IMG/VR virus record: IMGVR_UViG_3300042294_003544
Coordinates: 1-34,059 of that record
Direction: 5' to 3' (one strand)
Length of the DNA stretch: 34,059 bases
DNA from: a virus
The notes under the pieces are model-generated. The model ran no database searches and was not told the DNA's origin. It worked only from the letters and a program-made list of their open reading frames with translations. Below are positions 29,953-34,059 of the stretch, one piece after another. Made by a program: the position numbers and the translations under genes. The first letter of the stretch is position 1. Each line of letters begins with the position of its first letter.

Positions 29953-31520
29953 TAGATACCCTCGTAGAGCGTGTTGATCACTTCCATCGCTTGCTTGTCG
30001 CTTAGCTTAGCCCAAGGCCCCACCTTATACTTCTCGTCGCGAGTGCTAGTTTTAGTGGTAAGAACTTTAGTCATGTCTTCACCGTCTATTCCAAAACTTC
30101 GGAGTTTCTCGATAGCTCTCTCTTTGTTTGTATACGCTTTGTAAGCTAGCGGGGCATCCTCTTCGAGAAATGCCAAGTAGTTTGCTTTTTGTTTCGGAGT
30201 GTTATACTTTCTTTCCACATCTGCAATTAGGCTCCCACCTGGACCCCAACTCGAAAAGGTGAGGTCTGCGCTTTTGCCTTTAGGTCCCGGAAAAGCTCCC
30301 AGCGCCTCTACGAGAGCAGCTTTCGGATTGTCTTGCGCCAGCCCCATATCAACAAATCGCCCCTTACCTTTGTTGTCTATCAGAATATTGTTCCCGTGCA
30401 TGTCATTGTGGGCAATGCCCATTCTGTGCAGATCTGCACGAGCTTTCCAATAGGCGTCAGTGTCCCCCTTACTAGACTCTTTACTACGGATCGTACCGAG
30501 GGGTGTCCCTTGAACTTTTGACATAGCAATGCGACCGTTTCTTAGCTCTACCCCTGTTCCCTTAGGGCCAGCGGGTCCACCGATATCTGCAGCAATCAAC
30601 CTCGGCCCCAAGTCCGCTCTACCAATTTTGTCGACGATAGCCGCCTCTGTGCGACTAATTACACCTCGTTTAACAACTTCGCCGTCCGGACTTAGAATCG
30701 CAGTGCCGTACATACCCGACCCTAGCATCTTAGCCTTTTCACCAAAGGTGCGACTCCAACCGTCGTACTTCGGGTCTCCTTGTCTGACATGGTTGCTCTT
30801 TTCGATCTTAGAGTCCATGATCGCGGCTATTTCTTCTTCGTAGGTTAAACCAGCTGAGTTCACTTTCTTGGATGACTCTCTTGGACCCCGATTCTCTTCA
30901 AGAATGCTCTTAATGTCGGCCAGAATTTCCTTCTTCGTCGCTTTTGCTCCGCCGCTTTCATCCTTACTGGGTCCTGCCCCTGCCCCTGACGCTCTTTGTT
31001 GTGACACAGCCGGGACTTTTTTGGCGCTGGCCGGTGAAGGTTTCCGTTCTTCCAGCAGCATATTCACCTGCGCTCTCTGTTTGTCGTTCAGCCTCGGGTC
31101 ATTCAGAACCTTCTTCCGTTCTTCAGCGGGTAGCGCCTTGACTTTGGCGGTCAAACGCATTTTTCCCTGCGTTACGGCCCCCTTTGATGTGTCCAGTACC
31201 GCTTTCTTACTCGATAGCTTCTCTGAGAGTTTTGTGAGTGACGAATGGAGCTCTGGAGGGAGGGGTTTTCCTGGTGGCGTTGGCTTTACCGCCTTCTTAG
31301 TCCTTTCGGTCTTTGTCTTCTTCCCCCTTTTCCCTGGAGCGTCTTCCTTAACCTCCTCCGTACCCTTCCTACACTGTCCCGCCGTCCCATACACAGTACC
31401 GTCCTTCCTAACACAACGTGTAAAGTCGTACGTCTCCCCCTCAGAAAAGTCCAAGGGGTGCTGTTCGGCAATCAGTGTTTTGTACGCCTGAAGGGCATCG
31501 GATGAGAAGGAACCTTGCAC
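29952..31520 (-). CDS. Tagged protein-kinase-like protein, 522 aa
   Basis: Tag MQGSFSSDALQAY and YDFTRCVRKDGTVYG with C36 and C50. Second module KMRLTAKVKALPAEE and RLNDKQRAQVNMLL at about 118-162. Residues about 235-450 match a minimal protein-kinase fold: MYGTAILS then GEVVKRG (candidate ATP-binding Lys), RTEAAIVDKIG (helix C Glu), HNDMHGNNILID (catalytic D373, N378) and FVDMGLA (D391, the DFG position). The small size and HxD-H-x-N-N form resemble bacterial effector or antibiotic-type kinases rather than eukaryotic-like Ser/Thr kinases. Likely phosphorylates a host or virion protein; substrate unknown. Confidence 0.72.
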   Translation of the reverse strand: MQGSFSSDALQAYKTLIAEQHPLDFSEGETYDFTRCVRKDGTVYGTAGQCRKGTEEVKEDAPGKRGKKTKTERTKKAVKPTPPGKPLPPELHSSLTKLSEKLSSKKAVLDTSKGAVTQGKMRLTAKVKALPAEERKKVLNDPRLNDKQRAQVNMLLEERKPSPASAKKVPAVSQQRASGAGAGPSKDESGGAKATKKEILADIKSILEENRGPRESSKKVNSAGLTYEEEIAAIMDSKIEKSNHVRQGDPKYDGWSRTFGEKAKMLGSGMYGTAILSPDGEVVKRGVISRTEAAIVDKIGRADLGPRLIAADIGGPAGPKGTGVELRNGRIAMSKVQGTPLGTIRSKESSKGDTDAYWKARADLHRMGIAHNDMHGNNILIDNKGKGRFVDMGLAQDNPKAALVEALGAFPGPKGKSADLTFSSWGPGGSLIADVERKYNTPKQKANYLAFLEEDAPLAYKAYTNKERAIEKLRSFGIDGEDMTKVLTTKTSTRDEKYKVGPWAKLSDKQAMEVINTLYEGI

Positions 31521-31545
31521 TGTGCAGCAACTTATACCTATACAA

Positions 31546-31553
31546 GTTTACCC
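31546..31553 (-). promoter_or_regulatory. GGGTAAAC late promoter motif (kinase-like gene)
   Basis: Minus strand AAGGGTAAACTTG, 26 nt before the kinase-like gene, overlapping the end of the gene upstream. Confidence 0.5.
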
Positions 31554-31757
31554 TTCGATATCAACCTCTAGCTCTTCCAGAAAGTCTCGTAGCTGCCGTG
31601 TCTGGTGGGACAACCGTGAAAGAAGCAAAATGGAGTCCGCCAGGAACTCTTCGAGTTCGTCACGAGACAACTCCTTGAGTCTCTTTCGCACAGATTGGGC
31701 GCGGAACTCAATCTCCAGGGGAAGCGGTGTTACACTAAATGTCCTCGGTGAATCCAT
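31548..31757 (-). CDS. Small Leu-rich helical protein, possibly NblA-like, 69 aa
   Basis: I start at ATG 31757 (MDSPRTFSVTPLPLEIEF), overlapping the sigma gene by 23 bp; a longer frame to 31844 would overlap by 110. The pattern L-P-L-E-I-E-F-R, then LKELSRDELEEFLADSILLL and RQLRDFL, resembles the NblA fold (helix, LS-x-E-x-A-Q/L-E-x-L, then helix). NblA marks phycobilisomes for Clp degradation, and some freshwater cyanophages carry it. The similarity is by pattern only, so a generic two-helix protein is also possible. Confidence 0.5.
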   Translation of the reverse strand: MDSPRTFSVTPLPLEIEFRAQSVRKRLKELSRDELEEFLADSILLLSRLSHQTRQLRDFLEELEVDIEG

Positions 31758-32412
31758 GTGCAATTGCCTGCAATTTGTAAAATTTATCTGCGGCCCACTC
31801 TCTCTCTTCAGGCGATAAGTCTTTTTCCTCAGCATACTTGACAACAGTATTGAGTTCGGACTCTGAAAGTTCTTTCATAGACCTTACAAGTTCGGGAGAA
31901 GCCACGTAGGGCTTAACATCGTCGTCGTTAAAAATAAACTCTCGTGTGGTCCAATCTTCAGGGTTAGAGTCGTAGGAAACATGGTAGTTATGAGTTGTCA
32001 TATCAACCATAATTACTTTCGATTCAGGTAATCCCAACTCTGTCGCAATTTCGGTGTAAGTCTTCTTTTGCTTCAGTAGCTCGTCTACCTTGGTCTTATA
32101 CGTCGCAACCCATCGCGGGGTTTTCACCATTCGGGAGTAGTCCCGCAAAGCGTGCTGGATATAGCCTCTGGCGGTTCTCCAAGCAAAGGTACTAAACTGA
32201 ACCTTTTTATCAGGATCATACCGAGTTGCAGCTACGCACAAGGCAAAGTTTGCTATCGACTCAAGGTCCTCTCTTGTGAGAGATCCGGTGTATCCGCCTG
32301 TCGAGCACTTGGCACCGTAGGCGAGTCGTCCAGCGATCCATTTGTGGTCTCTTACCAAACACTGTTGCTCTTTTGTGAGCTCAGGGTAGCGCCTGTAGCG
32401 TCTTTTTGCCAT
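31735..32412 (-). CDS. Phage RNA polymerase sigma factor (sigma70 family), 225 aa
   Basis: I start at ATG 32412 (MAKRRYRRYPELTKEQ), 1 bp after the NrdA stop. Region 2 is clear at about residues 47-100: LTREDLESIANFALCVAATRYD, KKVQFSTFAWRTARGYIQ, ALRDYSRMVKTPRWV (core binding and -10 recognition). A helix-turn-helix like region 3/4 follows (KKTYTEIATELGLPESKV). Region 1 is absent, as in phage late sigma factors such as T4 gp55. It probably redirects host RNA polymerase to a phage promoter class, for which the GGGTAAAA motif is the candidate. Confidence 0.82.
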   Translation of the reverse strand: MAKRRYRRYPELTKEQQCLVRDHKWIAGRLAYGAKCSTGGYTGSLTREDLESIANFALCVAATRYDPDKKVQFSTFAWRTARGYIQHALRDYSRMVKTPRWVATYKTKVDELLKQKKTYTEIATELGLPESKVIMVDMTTHNYHVSYDSNPEDWTTREFIFNDDDVKPYVASPELVRSMKELSESELNTVVKYAEEKDLSPEEREWAADKFYKLQAIAHGFTEDI

Positions 32413-32413
32413 A

Positions 32414-34059
32414 TTAAGCCTCGCAGCTTTTGCATTCGTTGTAAGCGCCGTCTGAATCGTCATGGGCGCTGACCGTCTCGGTGTTATTCGATTGTTTGTA
32501 TGCTATGTAGTCGGTATAACCTCCAATGTGTTTCTTGAAAAGCCACAGTTGGGGTACAGTTGTCCACTCAGGGTTCCAGAAGCCTTTCTCCTCCGCTTCC
32601 ACTTTAGTAATTTCTTCGTACCGAACTCCCTCCATAGATAGCTCGTTCTTAAGTTTCACACACCACGGACAACCCTCGCGGGTCACAATCAAAGCAGGGA
32701 CAACTTCTTTATTCGTAAGAAGGCTGCTTGACTTCAGGTAATAAAGCGACTTCAGCCCCATTTTCCATGCAGCAAGGTGCAGACGAGTAATATACGATGC
32801 ATCCGACTTCGGGTCGGGAAACAGATTTAGCGATTGACCCTGACACACGTAGGGTTGCCGATCTGCCGCCTGCTTAATAAGCTCAAACTGGTCTACCTCT
32901 CGTGCAGTCTTGAACACCTCTTTCTCGTGCTCAGTTAAGCATTCAACACCCTGAACACTCCCCTTGGCCACTAGAATTTGATCCCAAACTTCCGGACCTA
33001 CTCCTCGATCGCAGAAGATTTTTTCAAGGTACTGGTTCTTTCGAACATAAGTGCCCTTGGCTTGTTTGGCGACGTAGTAGTTTCGGTCTCGTGGCTCTAT
33101 GCCTTCGGTGCCTGCCCCGCAAATCACACTATTTGTTTTGGTCGGTGCGATCGCGATTAAGTGCGTGTGACGCATTCCGGTGCCCTTGCACCATTCTGGT
33201 TCCCCAAACCGCTCGGCCAACTCCTTCGACGCTTTGACTGCTTCTTCCTTCATCCACCGAGTTGTTTCAACATTCAACGCTCGCGCCCCTTGTGACTTCA
33301 CGGGTAGTCCATGCAGTTGATAGAGGGAGTGAAGTCCCATGACTCCCAAGCCAAGAGCACGGCTTTTCTCTGCGAAACGAACGGATCTACCCATGCCAAC
33401 CTTGTCTTTGGCTTTGCGTATAAACTCACTAACGACCGCCTCAAGGAAGTGGATCCCAATTTGAGGAACAGTGCGGCCTGAGACAGGGGACTTCCAGTCC
33501 TTAAACTCGTCGTAGCGACTCAGGTTTAAGCTGCTGAGGACGCACACGAATGAGTGGTTCTCGTCAGTGTGTAGGAAGATTTCCGAGCACAAATTACTGG
33601 TCTTTACAGTCAGTCCCCTTTCTTTGTAGCAGTCCGGGTTCTGGTTATTAGCATTGTCAATAAAGATTAGGTACGGGGTCCCCGAGATCATTCTTGTTCT
33701 CAAAACCTCTGCGAACAACTCATGCTTTTGTTTGTCTCCCTTTATCATGGACTCAACCCACTCGTCGGTTATTGTGAGTGCTATGTTTGAGTCTACCCAT
33801 GTCCTCGGATCCCCTTTTGTGTGATCCTTTGCACGAAGCAGTTCTGGAACGTCCGGGTGATCAATAGGCAGGTAAAAAGCGAATGATCCTCTCCTGACTC
33901 CCCCTTGGCTCACGACTCTCGCACAAATATCATATTGCTGCATCCAGGGTACAGCGCCAATTGATTTTCCTCCCCCAGTTATAGGAGACCCTGCAGGACG
34001 AATTTCCCCGAAGTAGTTGCCCACTCCACCCCCACTCTTGCTGAGTTGAGCTACTTCTT
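32414..34059 (-). CDS. nrdA: Class I ribonucleotide reductase large subunit with glutaredoxin domain (C-terminal part)
   Basis: Partial: the frame is open to the window edge (QLSKSGGGVGNYFGE...), so the N-terminus, including the ATP cone if any, is missing. It reduces ribonucleotides to deoxyribonucleotides. Visible active-site features: TSNLCSEI (N, radical Cys, E), VCVLSSLNLS (partner Cys), SLYYLKS (the radical-transfer Tyr pair) and the C-terminal redox tail ECKSCEA. Between the last two lies a glutaredoxin-like domain: PALIVTREGCPWCVKL with CPWC encoded at 32660-32671, later TTVPQLWLF (cis-Pro) and IGGYTDY. So the reductant appears built into the chain. It is directly followed by the sigma gene. 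Confidence 0.93.
   Translation of the reverse strand, partial: EVAQLSKSGGGVGNYFGEIRPAGSPITGGGKSIGAVPWMQQYDICARVVSQGGVRRGSFAFYLPIDHPDVPELLRAKDHTKGDPRTWVDSNIALTITDEWVESMIKGDKQKHELFAEVLRTRMISGTPYLIFIDNANNQNPDCYKERGLTVKTSNLCSEIFLHTDENHSFVCVLSSLNLSRYDEFKDWKSPVSGRTVPQIGIHFLEAVVSEFIRKAKDKVGMGRSVRFAEKSRALGLGVMGLHSLYQLHGLPVKSQGARALNVETTRWMKEEAVKASKELAERFGEPEWCKGTGMRHTHLIAIAPTKTNSVICGAGTEGIEPRDRNYYVAKQAKGTYVRKNQYLEKIFCDRGVGPEVWDQILVAKGSVQGVECLTEHEKEVFKTAREVDQFELIKQAADRQPYVCQGQSLNLFPDPKSDASYITRLHLAAWKMGLKSLYYLKSSSLLTNKEVVPALIVTREGCPWCVKLKNELSMEGVRYEEITKVEAEEKGFWNPEWTTVPQLWLFKKHIGGYTDYIAYKQSNNTETVSAHDDSDGAYNECKSCEA

Noticed and set aside
1-34059. tRNA genes, rRNA genes, insertion sequences and integrase/attachment sites
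   Set aside because: I looked for T-loop/acceptor patterns and for transposase or integrase motifs and found none that I can support by eye; a covariance-model search would be decisive for tRNAs.

Overview
The window comes from the genome of a tailed cyanophage, probably a myovirus or another large-genome caudovirus infecting a unicellular cyanobacterium. The evidence is an intact photosystem II D1 gene (psbA), a phage-type endolysin, tail-fibre genes, a phage-like sigma factor, class I ribonucleotide reductase and a dense set of very short genes. Both window edges cut through genes. Almost everything is transcribed leftward (minus strand); the exceptions are two genes at 847-2171, one probable gene at 15476-15790 and perhaps one at 10408-10614.

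Layout. 1-8.1 kb is a mosaic of small, mostly unrecognised genes, typical of phage early or accessory regions. They are separated by recurring intergenic cassettes that combine a GC-rich hairpin with a sigma70-like promoter carrying a palindromic spacer. A 360-bp G/C-rich, hairpin-rich non-coding stretch (480-846) separates divergent transcription units. 8.1-10.4 kb carries a Dps-like ferritin, an unknown protein and a GT4 glycosyltransferase. 10.6-15.4 kb is the tail-fibre module: a large collagen-like fibre with a Gly-Ala-Thr repeat array, a helper-like protein and a glycine-rich tip protein. 15.8-31.5 kb is the most unusual part: six proteins share an N-terminal cassette with an invariant cysteine pair (TRC, then a second Cys 14 residues later) but have unrelated C-termini. 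Those C-termini include an HExxH metalloprotease-like protein, an ADP-ribosyltransferase-like domain and a protein-kinase-like domain. A broken copy of the same cassette lies next to psbA. Interspersed are psbA with a GIY-YIG homing endonuclease, a UvrD-type helicase, a GH19 endolysin and a DNA methyltransferase. 31.5-34 kb holds an NblA-like small protein, a sigma factor and the C-terminal part of NrdA with a built-in glutaredoxin domain.

Two promoter classes are visible. One is sigma70-like (TTGTTT, 16-18 nt, TATAAT/TATAGT) in front of the small-gene operons and the helicase. The other is a GGGTAAAA-type motif 20-50 nt before the starts of the tagged genes, endolysin, methyltransferase and Dps gene. 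The second is a candidate target for the phage sigma factor.

Interpretation (inference): the shared N-terminal cassette may be a sorting tag, analogous to the capsid-targeting sequences of T4 internal proteins and Alt. It would load enzymes into the virion for delivery into the host, while psbA, the Dps-like protein, ribonucleotide reductase and possibly the NblA-like protein would maintain photosynthesis, redox balance and nucleotide supply during infection.
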